NCBI RefSeq assembly: GCF_003426025.1
Contig: NZ_QJSH01000027.1
Coordinates: 1 to 37,617 of the forward strand
Direction of reading: 5' to 3'
Source: Paraliobacillus quinghaiensis
GTDB lineage: Bacteria > Bacillota > Bacilli > Bacillales > Amphibacillaceae
Length of the DNA stretch: 37,617 nt
Part shown: positions 7,410 through 16,028 of the stretch, piece by piece
Position numbering within the stretch: position 1 is the first letter of the stretch
Layout: each line of letters opens with the position of its first letter
Made by a program: the position numbers and the translations under genes
The notes under the pieces: generated by a model
What the model was told of the DNA's origin: nothing
Database searches by the model: none
The model's input: the letters and a program-made list of their open reading frames with translations, nothing else

Positions 7410-7847
7410 ATGGCTAAGAAAAATATAGATGATTATTTGCAGGAAGGGATGTATGGTGCTAAAGAAATTAATCCTGCTGAACGCAAAGTATTTTTAGGTA
7501 CACTTCGAGAAAGAGTCGTTTTTGTTCTCACTAAAGGGCAGGTAATGAAAGCAAAAGGTTTAAAAGAATTAGAGCAAAAAATCATAGCACATCCCGATGC
7601 AACTATTTTATTAAATGGCAATATTACTTTCCGTTACTTTAAACCCTATCGTCAATTAGCAACAAAACACAACGTACTCTATACAACAGTTAATAACAGA
7701 GATGCTGAATCAAATTATGGACTAGTATTAACCTATGGTCATGCTGTTGATCATGAAGATATATTTTTAGAAGAAAAAAAAGCACCAAAAGTAGAGCAGA
7801 AGAAAAAGAATTCTTTTTGGAAAAAGCTTTTTGGGATTAATGAGTAG
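7410..7847 (+). CDS. YueI-like protein (DUF1694)
   Basis: A 145-residue soluble protein resembling Bacillus subtilis YueI. The conserved core is DDYLQEGMYGAKEINPAERK, then FLGTLRERVVFVLTKGQV near residues 30-50, HPDATILLNGNI, and YGLVLTYGHAVDHEDIFLEE. The C-terminal tail is Lys-rich and ends SFWKKLFGINE, a possible membrane- or RNA-contacting segment. The start is ATG 7410 because AGGAGGTGG lies just upstream; an earlier in-frame ATG (7350) has no such site. Function unknown in the family. It is followed at once by a terminator, so it is monocistronic. Confidence 0.85.
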   Translation: MAKKNIDDYLQEGMYGAKEINPAERKVFLGTLRERVVFVLTKGQVMKAKGLKELEQKIIAHPDATILLNGNITFRYFKPYRQLATKHNVLYTTVNNRDAESNYGLVLTYGHAVDHEDIFLEEKKAPKVEQKKKNSFWKKLFGINE

Positions 7848-7849
7848 CC

Positions 7850-7891
7850 AAGTAGCCAGCTTTCTATATAAGCAAGCCGGCTACTTTTTTT
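7850..7891 (+). terminator. Rho-independent terminator of the YueI-like gene
   Basis: AAGTAGCC (7850-7857) pairs with GGCTACTT (7879-7886), the stem being extended imperfectly inward by GCTT/AGC, followed by a T-run. Confidence 0.85.
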
Positions 7892-7928
7892 GTAGATTAA
7901 ATGAGCTATGTTTTCTACTTTTACAGAT

Positions 7929-7961
7929 AAAAAAAGTGCACTAGCAGCAACTAGTACACTT
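7929..7961 (-). terminator. Terminator of the ABC transporter operon (reverse strand)
   Basis: AAGTGCACTAG (7934-7944) and CTAGTACACTT (7951-7961) form a stem with one mismatch around CAGCAA; seven U follow on the reverse strand. It lies just beyond the stop of the ATPase gene. Confidence 0.85.
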
Positions 7962-7966
7962 AGTCG

Positions 7967-8761
7967 TTATCCTAAAATAGCACGGTCATTATCCATCTGG
8001 ATTCCACGAATCCTCTGGAACTCATGTAATAATTTTTCAATTGTCAGAGCTTGTTTTTCTTTTCCAGATACATCAAATATGACCTGACCCTTATCCATCA
8101 TAATCAATCGATTTCCAAGGTCTAGTGCTTGTTGCATATTATGTGTAACCATTAATGTTGTTAAATGAAACTTCTCTACAACATCGCGTGTTAAATTTGT
8201 TATTAACTCAGCACGTGATGGATCAAGCGCTGCTGTATGTTCATCTAAAAGCAAGATATTTGGCTCAGTGAAAGTAGCCATCAGTAAGGATAATGCCTGC
8301 CTCTCTCCTCCGGACAATAATCCTACTTTCGCATTTAATCGATCTTCTAAACCTATATTTAATGTTGATAAATATTCTCTAAATAGTTCTCGACGTTTTT
8401 TATTTACTCCAGGTTTTAATTTACGCTTTTTGTTTCGAGCGTAAGCCATAGCCAGATTCTCTTCGATCGTCATAGCAGGTGCTGTTCCTGCCATTGGATC
8501 TTGGAAAACACGTCCAATATACTGTGATCTTTTGAATTCTGGGTACATTGTCACATTCTTTTGACCAATAGCTACATCGCCGACATCCGGCGTTAAACTG
8601 CCTGATATTACATTCATTAACGTTGATTTCCCAGCACCATTACTACCAATGACTGTAACAAAATCACCTTTTTTAAGTGTTAAATTAATTCCTTGAAGAG
8701 CCTTTTTTTCATCTGGAGTGGCCTCATTAAACGTTAATGAAATATCTTTTACATTTAACAT
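7967..8761 (-). CDS. ABC transporter ATP-binding protein (TrpXYZ-type uptake system)
   Basis: A 264-residue ABC ATPase that energises import through the adjacent permease. Walker A is GSNGAGKST at 39-47, Q-loop Q87, signature LSGGE at 149-153, Walker B ILLLDE with D173/E174, H-loop H207. The unusual LLDEHTAALDP (His after the catalytic Glu) and GRVFQDPMAGTAP are typical of the ATPases paired with PF04392 substrate-binding proteins. It starts one base after the permease stop (TAG T ATG), so translation is probably coupled. Third gene of the operon. Substrate unknown; related streptococcal systems have been linked to aromatic amino acids. Confidence 0.9.
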   Translation of the reverse strand: MLNVKDISLTFNEATPDEKKALQGINLTLKKGDFVTVIGSNGAGKSTLMNVISGSLTPDVGDVAIGQKNVTMYPEFKRSQYIGRVFQDPMAGTAPAMTIEENLAMAYARNKKRKLKPGVNKKRRELFREYLSTLNIGLEDRLNAKVGLLSGGERQALSLLMATFTEPNILLLDEHTAALDPSRAELITNLTRDVVEKFHLTTLMVTHNMQQALDLGNRLIMMDKGQVIFDVSGKEKQALTIEKLLHEFQRIRGIQMDNDRAILG

Positions 8762-8762
8762 A

Positions 8763-9749
8763 CTATGCCTCTCCTTTTAAACGTTCTTGTAATTTGTTTC
8801 TTTTTCTTCTTTTTCGTCTAGCTTCTTTTTGGCCGTCAATTACCTTCGGAACCACTAATGCAATAATTACAAGCAGGGATGTAATTAACTTCATATCACT
8901 TGACTCTAAAAAATCAACTCGTAATGCCCATGTTACTACAATTCGATATACAATAGCTCCACCTATTACAGCTAATGTTGTTCGCATGATTGTTTTTGTT
9001 CCAAACAATGCTTCACCAATTATAACGGAAGCCAAACCGATAACAATCATGCCTATTCCCATACCTGCATCAGCAAACCCACCATATTGTGCTATTAAAG
9101 CACCTGATAGAGCAACCAAAGCATTCGATATACCTAATCCTACAATTTTTAAGTTATCTGTATTTGCAGAAAAACTTCGAATCATTTTTTCGTTGTCACC
9201 AGTTGCACGTAATGCGAGGCCAATTTCAGTCTTTAGATAATAATCTGTAATAAATTTAATAAGTACAGTAACCACAATCATAACTAGTAGTGTTGACCAT
9301 GTCCCTGGTGTACGATCTACTCCTAGCGATAAAAGCATCGCATTCAAGCTTTGATCGATATTTGTCCCTTCCCAAATCTCTTGTAATTGTGTAAAAATAG
9401 TTGGTTCATTTAATAATGGTATATTAGATCGCCCCATAATTCGCAAATTAATAGAATATAATGCGATCATCATCAAGATCCCCGATAAAAGTGGATTTAT
9501 TTTACCCTTTGTGTTTAATATTCCTGTGATACTGCCTGCAACGAATCCTGCAACTACCGCTAATAACGTTGCAATAATTGTTGGCACGTCATGCATGATA
9601 GCAATTGCAGCAACTGCAGCTCCTGTTACAAAACTGCCATCTACTGTCAAATCCGGAAAATCTAATACGCGAAAAGATAAATAAACACCTAATGCCATAA
9701 TCGCATAAATAACACCTGATTCAACCGCTCCAAACATTGATATAAACAT
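8763..9749 (-). CDS. ABC transporter permease (BPD_transp_2 family)
   Basis: A 328-residue integral membrane protein with about eight to nine hydrophobic helices. It belongs to the LivH/RbsC-like permease family: SFRVLDFPDLTVDGSFVTGA near residues 25-45 is the motif of permeases that work with PF04392 binding proteins, and LRATGDNEKMIRSF (about 180-195) lies in the cytoplasmic loop that contacts the ATPase. The tail is strongly basic. ATG start, with AAGGGGCG about ten bases upstream. It lies between the lipoprotein gene and the ATPase gene; the hairpin before it may lower its expression relative to the binding protein. Confidence 0.9.
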   Translation of the reverse strand: MFISMFGAVESGVIYAIMALGVYLSFRVLDFPDLTVDGSFVTGAAVAAIAIMHDVPTIIATLLAVVAGFVAGSITGILNTKGKINPLLSGILMMIALYSINLRIMGRSNIPLLNEPTIFTQLQEIWEGTNIDQSLNAMLLSLGVDRTPGTWSTLLVMIVVTVLIKFITDYYLKTEIGLALRATGDNEKMIRSFSANTDNLKIVGLGISNALVALSGALIAQYGGFADAGMGIGMIVIGLASVIIGEALFGTKTIMRTTLAVIGGAIVYRIVVTWALRVDFLESSDMKLITSLLVIIALVVPKVIDGQKEARRKRRKRNKLQERLKGEA

Positions 9750-9773
9750 ATTAAAACGCCCCTTATATTAACT

Positions 9774-9815
9774 AAAAAGAAAACCGACTATTAAACCAAA
9801 AATAAGAGTCGGTTT
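9774..9815 (-). terminator. Intra-operon hairpin/attenuating terminator between binding protein and permease genes
   Basis: AAACCGACT (9781-9789) and AGTCGGTTT (9807-9815) are exact complements. On the reverse strand the stem is followed by TTTTCTTTTT, so part of the transcripts should stop after the lipoprotein gene. Such hairpins commonly set an excess of binding protein over the membrane components. Confidence 0.75.
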
Positions 9816-9840
9816 ACCTTCTATATACATCTAACTTTCT

Positions 9841-10839
9841 TTATTCTTCTGCAGTTTCCTTGAACTCAGCTTCATCATCCCATGTGTCATTCCATTCAAC
9901 ACCTTGATCTTCTGCAGCACCTTTATTAATAAACAGTTGCATACTTGGCGGGTATTCTGGTGGAATATCTGCAGCTGTCTTTTCACCAGTTAAAATCTCT
10001 ACTGCCATTTCTCCTGTTCGATAACCAATTGTATGATAATCTATACCATATGTTGCAAAGCCACCACGCGTTAATGAATCAGGTTCTCCAACAATTAATG
10101 GAATATCTTGTTCATTTGCAACACCTACAACCGCTTCTAATGCTGTTACAACAGTATTATCCGTTACAATATAAAAAACATCTGCATCTCCAACTAGTGA
10201 TGTAGCTGATTGCTGTACTTCAGCTGATGTAGATACCGTTCGTTCTACTAAGTTAAGGCTGGTACCATCAATTGCTTCTTTAACCAGATCAATTTGTGAT
10301 ACGGAATTTTGTTCACCCGCGTTATAAATCACTCCAACCGTTGCTCCTTCAAAATAGGTTTCAATGAAAGATACGGTGTTACTAATAGCATCTGGATGTA
10401 AATCCATAACCCCAGTTATATTGTCACCTGGTTGATCCATTGATTCAACTAAACCAGCTTCAACTCCGTCTGTAACAGAGGTGAATAATATTGGTATATC
10501 TTTTGTCGCTTGATAAGCTGCCTGAGCGCTCGGTGTTGCATTAGCAAAAATTAAGTCTACATTATCTGCAACGAAACCTTGTGCGATTGGACCGGTATTA
10601 TTCTGATCTCCTTGTGCGCTTTGCAAATCATAGTCGACGTTTAAACCTGCATCCTCAATTGCAGCTTGAAATCCCTCGTAGGCTGCATCCAAAGATGGGT
10701 GCTCAACAAATTGTGATGCACCAATAGTATACGTCTCTTCCCCTTCAGTATCTGAGCTTGAATCTTCATTAGCACCACATGCTACCAATACCAATATACT
10801 TATAATTGCAATTAAACTCATCCAAAAACTTTTATTCAT
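9841..10839 (-). CDS. ABC transporter substrate-binding lipoprotein (PF04392-type)
   Basis: A 332-residue exported lipoprotein. A signal peptide ends in the lipobox LVAC with C21 as the lipidated Cys, followed by an acidic Ser/Asp/Glu linker. The mature part has the two-lobed periplasmic-binding fold of the family: IGASQFVEHPSLDAAYEGF, DLIFANATPSAQAAYQATKD, PILFTSVTDGVEAGLV, and FATYGIDYHTIGYRTGEMAV. These HPSLD, TPSAQA and GIDY blocks are typical of the TrpX/ABC_sub_bind group. First gene of a three-gene operon. The ligand cannot be told from sequence; aromatic amino acids are one possibility from characterised relatives. The 237 bases upstream (10840-11076) are AT-rich with no riboswitch or T-box that I can see. 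Confidence 0.9.
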   Translation of the reverse strand: MNKSFWMSLIAIISILVLVACGANEDSSSDTEGEETYTIGASQFVEHPSLDAAYEGFQAAIEDAGLNVDYDLQSAQGDQNNTGPIAQGFVADNVDLIFANATPSAQAAYQATKDIPILFTSVTDGVEAGLVESMDQPGDNITGVMDLHPDAISNTVSFIETYFEGATVGVIYNAGEQNSVSQIDLVKEAIDGTSLNLVERTVSTSAEVQQSATSLVGDADVFYIVTDNTVVTALEAVVGVANEQDIPLIVGEPDSLTRGGFATYGIDYHTIGYRTGEMAVEILTGEKTAADIPPEYPPSMQLFINKGAAEDQGVEWNDTWDDEAEFKETAEE

Positions 10840-11076
10840 ACATATCCACCCCTATCAGTATTTTCTATCTGTTTTAAATTTTCTGAATTATCATGCAGAT
10901 TATTATATCACATTATTATAGGTTAAGGTACATGTTTATTCAGATATTTTAATTGAATTAACAAACATTATTTTCCTTTGGTTTATCCCAATTGTTTGTT
11001 CTAACTTGCTATTTTCTATTTTTTTTTGCACACTAAAGATTATCATGTTAATAAACATAAAAAGGAGTATTAAACA

Positions 11077-12189
11077 GTGTCAGACTATATTGTAATTGGA
11101 GCTGGAATTTTAGGGGCATCAACCGCCTATCATTTAGCAAAATATGGAGAAAGTGTAACTATTATCGATAAAAAACATGCTGGACAAGCAACTGAAGCAG
11201 CTGCTGGAATTGTTTGCCCCTGGTTATCCCAACGTAGAAATAAAGCATGGTATTCGCTAGCCAAAGCTGGTGCGAGCTACTATCCTACGCTAATAAATAA
11301 ACTAAAAGATGATGGCGAAACAGAAACTGGTTATAAAAAAGTTGGGGCTATTAGCATTCGTCAAGAAGAAAAAAAGTTAGATGCTATGTTTGAACGTGCT
11401 CAAGATCGCCGCATTAGCGCACCTGAAATTGGTGAGATTACCAAACTATCACCAACAGAAACTAAAAGTTTATTTCCACCTCTTGCAGACGGATTCGGTT
11501 CAGTCCATATTAGCGGTGCAGCACGTGTTAATGGACAAAAATTACGCGACGCTCTCTTAAATGCAGCTAAAAAACATGGTGCTGAAGTTATTACAGGGGA
11601 AGCAGAGTTAAAAAGAGACAATGAAAAGGTCTCTGTTTATGTTAACGAAAAAGTCTTTTATCCCGATAAAATTATTATTACTGCTAGCGTTTGGGCTAAT
11701 GCGTTACTCAAACCACTTGATATTGAATTTTTAGTAGAAGCACAAAAAGCACAAATTATGCATTTAGAGTTACCTGAAAACGAAACTAATAATTGGCCAG
11801 TGGTTATGCCACCAAGTGACCACTATTTAGTTGCTTATGATGATCAAAGAGTTATTGCGGGGGCTACGCATGAGAATAACCTTGGTTTTGATTATCGTGT
11901 CACACCAATTGGCATGCAAGAAATTATCGAAAAGGCACTAGATATTGCACCAGGCTTAGCACAAAGTACTGTTATGGAAACACGTGTTGGCTTTAGACCA
12001 AGCACACCTGGTTATCTTCCTGTAATTGGAGCATTACCAGGTTATGATCATATTTATGTTGCAAATGGTCTCGGTTCTTCCGGCTTAACAACCGGACCGT
12101 ATCTTGGACAACAATTAGCACATTTAGCCTTAGGTGAAGAAACTACCGTCAATGTAGCTGATTATCCTATTAGTGGCGCAATTAAATAA
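11077..12189 (+). CDS. FAD-dependent amino acid/amine oxidoreductase (DadA/ThiO-like, DAO family)
   Basis: A 370-residue flavoprotein. The dinucleotide-binding motif GAGILG is at 8-13, the acidic residue ending beta 2 is D31, and EAAAGIVCPWLSQRRN follows, typical of DAO-fold enzymes related to glycine oxidase and D-amino-acid dehydrogenase. The C-terminal part has ETRVGFRPSTPGYLPVIGAL and HIYVANGLGSSGLTTGP, the second FAD contact of the family. The start is a GTG with AAAGGAG nine bases upstream. It stands alone and converges on ilvD, sharing a bidirectional terminator. The amine substrate is unknown. Confidence 0.85.
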   Translation: MSDYIVIGAGILGASTAYHLAKYGESVTIIDKKHAGQATEAAAGIVCPWLSQRRNKAWYSLAKAGASYYPTLINKLKDDGETETGYKKVGAISIRQEEKKLDAMFERAQDRRISAPEIGEITKLSPTETKSLFPPLADGFGSVHISGAARVNGQKLRDALLNAAKKHGAEVITGEAELKRDNEKVSVYVNEKVFYPDKIIITASVWANALLKPLDIEFLVEAQKAQIMHLELPENETNNWPVVMPPSDHYLVAYDDQRVIAGATHENNLGFDYRVTPIGMQEIIEKALDIAPGLAQSTVMETRVGFRPSTPGYLPVIGALPGYDHIYVANGLGSSGLTTGPYLGQQLAHLALGEETTVNVADYPISGAIK

Positions 12190-12197
12190 GTTTTAAA

Positions 12198-12234
12198 AAC
12201 CCTCAAGACAAATTTCTGTCTTGAGGGTTAATTT
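12198..12234. terminator. Bidirectional terminator between the FAD oxidoreductase gene and ilvD
   Basis: AACCCTCAAGACA (12198-12210) and TGTCTTGAGGGTT (12217-12229) form a perfect 13-bp stem around AATTTC. ATTTT follows on the plus strand and a TTTTTAAAA run on the reverse strand. Confidence 0.9.
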
Positions 12235-12239
12235 TATTG

Positions 12240-13931
12240 TTAATCTTGGAAATCATCAGTAACAGCGCCTTTGGAAGAACAGGATACAGTGTGTGCATAT
12301 TTTCCAAGTATCCCTTTCTTATAAAGTGGTGGTGCTGTCCATGATTGTTTTCGTTTCTCAATCTCTTCATCTGAGACATACATTGTAATCTCTTGTAAAT
12401 CAGAGTCAATCATAACTTGATCTCCTTCTTGTAGATAAGCAATTGGACCACCAACTTGCGCTTCTGGGGCAATATGACCTACAACTAAACCATGTGTACC
12501 GCCAGAAAAACGGCCATCAGTTAGTAATGCAACCTTTTCTCCCATGCCTTTCCCAACTAAAATAGCAGAAATAGATAGCATTTCTGGCATACCAGGTCCG
12601 CCTTTTGGTCCAACATTACGGATTACCAGTACATCACCTTCATTAATCTGATTGTCCATGACTGCCTTTGTTGCTTCCGCTTCATTTTCAAATACACGGG
12701 CAGGTCCTGTATGTCGTTTAACTTTTACACCAGATACTTTAGCAACCGCACCTCTAGGCGCAAGATTTCCTTTTAAAATAACTAGAGGACCTGTTTTACG
12801 ATATGGTTTATCAAGAGGTAATATAATTTCTTGTCCCTCTTTTAAATCATTTGCATCGGCAAGGTTTTCAGCTAGTGTTTTACCAGTTACTGTTAAGCAA
12901 TCCCCATGTAAATACCCATTTTCATAAAGCAACTTCATTACAGCTTGCACACCACCAACATTATAGAGATCTTCCATTACATATTTGCCACTTGGCTTTA
13001 AGTCAGCAAGGTGTGGTACTTTTCTCTGAATACGATCAAAGTCATCAATTGACAGATCCACTTCTGCAGCGTGCGCCATGGCTAGTAAATGTAAAACAGC
13101 ATTGGTAGAACCACCAAGTGCCATAACAACCGTAACCGCATTCTCAAAAGCTTCTTTCGTCATAATATCTTTTGGATAAATCCCTTGTTCTAGTAGCTTG
13201 TAAACCGCTTCCCCAGCCTTTTGCGTATCTTCATGCTTGTCTTTTGATTCAGCAGGGTGTGATGAACTACCCGGTAAACTCATCCCTAGTGCTTCTACAG
13301 CTGAAGCCATTGTATTTGCTGTATACATACCACCACAGGAACCTGCGCCTGGACATGCATTACATTCAATACCATGCAGCTCTTTATCTGAAATGTCTCC
13401 ATTATTATGCTTTCCAACACCCTCAAAAACCGAAACAATATCTAGTTTTTCACCATTACGATAACCAGGTGCTATCGTTCCACCATAAACAAATACAGCC
13501 GGTACATCTGTACGCGCAATTGAAATCATACATCCCGGAATATTTTTATCACAGCCACCAATTGCAACGTATGCATCTAAGTTCTCTGCCCCAACAACCG
13601 TTTCAATTGAATCTGCAATAACATCTCGACTTGGTAGAGAGTAGCGCATGCCAGCCGTACCCATTGAAATTCCATCAGATACAGTGATGGTATTAAAAAT
13701 AAGAGGTACTCCCCCTGCATCCTGTGCACCTTTTTTCGCTTTTAAAGCCAGATCGTGTAAATGGATATTACATGGTGTTACTTCACTCCATGTACTTGCA
13801 ATACCGATCATCGGTTTTTTAAAGTCTTCATCAGTTATCCCTACAGCGCGTAGCATCGCTCTATTTGGCGCCCGTTTTGGATCATCAAACACATTACTTT
13901 TAATTCGTAAATCTTTTGGATCTTTAGACAT
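12240..13931 (-). CDS. ilvD: Dihydroxy-acid dehydratase IlvD
   Basis: A 563-residue iron-sulfur enzyme of the IlvD/Edd family. It dehydrates 2,3-dihydroxy-3-methylbutanoate or -pentanoate to the keto acids that become valine, leucine and isoleucine. The cluster cysteines sit in TPCN (C54), GGCDKN (C127) and [15 protein letters not shown] (C199), the [2Fe-2S] pattern of Ilv[10 protein letters not shown] near the C-terminus and [12 protein letters not shown] are also characteristic. ATG start with GGAGGGTGAG just upstream. Unlike in many Bacilli, it is not joined to other ilv/leu genes here. No T-box or other leader structure is evident in the roughly 150 bases upstream. Confidence 0.96.
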   Translation of the reverse strand: MSKDPKDLRIKSNVFDDPKRAPNRAMLRAVGITDEDFKKPMIGIASTWSEVTPCNIHLHDLALKAKKGAQDAGGVPLIFNTITVSDGISMGTAGMRYSLPSRDVIADSIETVVGAENLDAYVAIGGCDKNIPGCMISIARTDVPAVFVYGGTIAPGYRNGEKLDIVSVFEGVGKHNNGDISDKELHGIECNACPGAGSCGGMYTANTMASAVEALGMSLPGSSSHPAESKDKHEDTQKAGEAVYKLLEQGIYPKDIMTKEAFENAVTVVMALGGSTNAVLHLLAMAHAAEVDLSIDDFDRIQRKVPHLADLKPSGKYVMEDLYNVGGVQAVMKLLYENGYLHGDCLTVTGKTLAENLADANDLKEGQEIILPLDKPYRKTGPLVILKGNLAPRGAVAKVSGVKVKRHTGPARVFENEAEATKAVMDNQINEGDVLVIRNVGPKGGPGMPEMLSISAILVGKGMGEKVALLTDGRFSGGTHGLVVGHIAPEAQVGGPIAYLQEGDQVMIDSDLQEITMYVSDEEIEKRKQSWTAPPLYKKGILGKYAHTVSCSSKGAVTDDFQD

Positions 13932-14080
13932 TGCTCACCCTCCAATTCTCTTTCTATATACTATAAATGCTTTTAACTAATTTTTCAATATTTTTGTTAT
14001 TTTCAGAAAATATTTGTATTTATAAGTGTATGCGTTTTCTTGTGCTATACTAAAATATATCATTAGTTTTGGAGGATACA

Positions 14081-14623
14081 ATGACTAAACGATTTTTAAA
14101 ACTTTTTGGAATACTTATTATATTATTCATTATAGGTATAATCATTTATAAGTACAGTGAATATCAGAAAGAGTTATCGAGACAGCCCCTACCTACTACA
14201 CTTCACCCACTTGTTGCTAAGAAAAAGGATATTTTAATTGATCAGGCTTCTGAGAAAGGCATTACGATTTTAATAACTGATGGATTTCGAACCGTTGAAG
14301 AGCAGGATGCTTTATATGCTCGAGGAAGGAACAATGATGCAGCTATTGTCACCAATGCAAAAGGTGGGGAGTCCTATCATAATTATGGATTAGCAATTGA
14401 TTTTGCAATTAAATTAGACAATGGATCTGTTATTTGGGACTTAGAATATGATGGTAATGAAAATGGGCAATCTGATTGGCTGGAAGTAGTAGCAATAGCC
14501 AAAGAACTTGGTTTTTCCTGGGGTGGCGATTGGGATCACTTCACTGATAATCCCCATTTACAAATGGATTTTGGTTTAAGTATACGGGATTTGCAAAAGG
14601 GGCACAGACCTGATACAGAATAA
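14081..14623 (+). CDS. CwlK-like M15 peptidase (L-alanyl-D-glutamate peptidase / DD-carboxypeptidase family)
   Basis: A 180-residue cell-wall peptidase. Residues 7-23 form one hydrophobic helix preceded by basic residues, so the enzyme is a signal-anchored or secreted protein facing the wall. The catalytic domain shows DGFRTVEEQDALYARGR (67-83), YHNYGLAIDF with zinc ligands H100 and D107, and DWDHFTDNPHLQ with the third ligand H159 and catalytic acid near D152/D156. This order matches the M15C/VanY-like CwlK family, which cuts the L-Ala-D-Glu or D-Ala-D-Ala bond. The start is ATG 14081, preceded by GGAGG; a TTG four codons earlier overlaps that site. Monocistronic. Confidence 0.88.
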   Translation: MTKRFLKLFGILIILFIIGIIIYKYSEYQKELSRQPLPTTLHPLVAKKKDILIDQASEKGITILITDGFRTVEEQDALYARGRNNDAAIVTNAKGGESYHNYGLAIDFAIKLDNGSVIWDLEYDGNENGQSDWLEVVAIAKELGFSWGGDWDHFTDNPHLQMDFGLSIRDLQKGHRPDTE

Positions 14624-14777
14624 GGTGGAGAGATTTACATCATTAAACAAATTGATACATTAATACATCATCAACGTAAGTTTGTCACTTAATTTGATAT
14701 GTTTTAGTCTTGTGCCTTCTTCTTTAAGACTAATACTTTTGTACAAGATAATTGCTTGATTTGAAGAAAAGACACCT

Positions 14778-14998
14778 AATGATGCGTTATAACGTACTTG
14801 AATCTCTGCAGTGCAGATTAATGGATTGATGATTATTTCATCAAATGCTGAATAGTTTAAGTTTTTGCCGAAATCCTTCTTGAGTTTGCCGAATAATTTA
14901 AAATTTTGCCGGATTACATATTGATTTTGCCGAATTAGCGCTTCTGTTTCACATTTTTAAGTTACGACGCATCATGTATCAACTGCACAAAGATTTCT
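14778..14998. repeat. Four phased TTTGCCGAAT-type repeats between inverted ATGATGCG termini
   Basis: TTTGCC followed by GRAT or GAAAT occurs at 14864, 14885, 14905 and 14926, that is every 20-21 bases. The cluster is flanked on the left by ATGATGCGTTATAAC (near 14781) and on the right by GTTACGACGCATCAT (near 14962), which are imperfect inverted repeats. Inside there is also a hairpin TTGATGA...TCATCAA (14826-14844). No gene is visible in 14624-15014. The termini match those of the element at 17461-17850. Confidence 0.6.
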
Positions 14999-15014
14999 AT
15001 AAAAAAATTTGATT

Positions 15015-16016
15015 TTATTGCTGCTTATCACGATAAATCACAGTACTATAAACCTGGTCACTTGCTTTGGGGTCAACATATTTCTTTGCACTATTAACCG
15101 CAGTCATTGCTTCAGTGTAACCTGCTGCTATCAGTATCATTTTACCAGGGTAGGAAGCTGCATCTCCAGCGACAAAAACCCCTTCTATATTTGTGTGCAT
15201 TTTTGTATCTGTTGCAATACGACCCTTATCAAGATTCAATCCCCATTTTTCAAAAGTAGCGCTTTGCAACTCAACACCATTATAAACTAGAATATCATCT
15301 ACTGCTATTCGTTCTGAAACGCCATCCTTATTTTTAACTATTATTTCTTTCACTAGGTCCTGTTCTCGTATAACCTCTTCTACTAAGGTTTCTGTACGGA
15401 CGTCCACATTCGACTGGTTCACACGTTCGATATCAGTAGTTTGCGCTTTTTGAAATGCAGATTTTTCATTAATCAGAAAGACTTTCTCCGCAGAACCATC
15501 TATTTTTAATGACCAATCAATTCCTGCCCTATTGCTAGTGAGTATTGCAACTCTTTTATCTTGATATTGTTGCCAATCACGAATTGACGTATGAACATTT
15601 TTATCATGCTGAAGATCAAAACATTCTGGACCACGTACTGTAAATCTACCTGTACCAGTTGCTAGAATAATTGTTTTTGAAAAATGTTGTTTTCCACTAG
15701 CTGCTGTTAAGATAAATGTCCCATCATTCAGTTTTTCAATATCTTCAATCCATTCATTTTGAACAAAATTTGGCTGATAAGTTTGCGCTTGCTTTACTGT
15801 TTCCGCAACAATCTCTTCACCTGTTTTAGCAGGAATTGCTCCAACCTCATGGACTAACTTCTCAGGATAAAAGAGCGAAACTTTCCCGCCAAAGATTGGA
15901 CTTGCTTCAATTAATTTCGTTTTCATATCTCGTAAACCACTATAAAATGTTGCGTATAGCCCTGTGGTTCCGCCTCCAATAATTGTAACATCATACAATT
16001 CCTGCTTTTCTTTCAC
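15015..16016 (-). CDS. Ferredoxin--NADP reductase-like flavoprotein (YcgT/YumC family) with eroded NADPH site
   Basis: A 333-residue protein of the thioredoxin-reductase-like ferredoxin/flavodoxin-NADP reductase type, lacking the CxxC of thioredoxin reductases. The FAD motif GGGTTG is intact at 14-19 and GVFVAGDAASYPGKMILIAA near the C-terminus is the usual second FAD contact. The NADPH half is abnormal: where YumC-like enzymes have GGGDSAVDWA, this one has TSNRAGIDWS (160-169), and the HRRxxFRAHE that grips the 2'-phosphate is replaced by NEKSAFQKAQ (183-192). It may use another electron donor or have another role. It lies 12 bases after the sulfurtransferase gene and is the last gene of a three-gene reverse-strand operon. 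Confidence 0.85.
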   Translation of the reverse strand: MKEKQELYDVTIIGGGTTGLYATFYSGLRDMKTKLIEASPIFGGKVSLFYPEKLVHEVGAIPAKTGEEIVAETVKQAQTYQPNFVQNEWIEDIEKLNDGTFILTAASGKQHFSKTIILATGTGRFTVRGPECFDLQHDKNVHTSIRDWQQYQDKRVAILTSNRAGIDWSLKIDGSAEKVFLINEKSAFQKAQTTDIERVNQSNVDVRTETLVEEVIREQDLVKEIIVKNKDGVSERIAVDDILVYNGVELQSATFEKWGLNLDKGRIATDTKMHTNIEGVFVAGDAASYPGKMILIAAGYTEAMTAVNSAKKYVDPKASDQVYSTVIYRDKQQ

Positions 16017-16028
16017 TTTTAAAACCCC

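Noticed and set aside
8737-9240. 167-codon plus-strand frame
   Set aside because: Antisense to the ABC permease; the apparent length comes from the codon bias of the membrane protein on the other strand.
10840-11076. Riboswitch or T-box leader for the ABC transporter operon
   Set aside because: The tryptophan-type relatives suggested looking for a T-box, but no T-box sequence (TGG box region), specifier stem or terminator/antiterminator pair is visible in this AT-rich stretch.
13172-13621. 149-codon frame on the plus strand
   Set aside because: Antisense to ilvD, biased composition (many Leu, His, Gln, Tyr) typical of reading the opposite strand, and no ribosome site.
14864-14931. CRISPR array
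   Set aside because: The repeated unit is only about 10 bases with 10-11 base spacers, and no cas genes are near.
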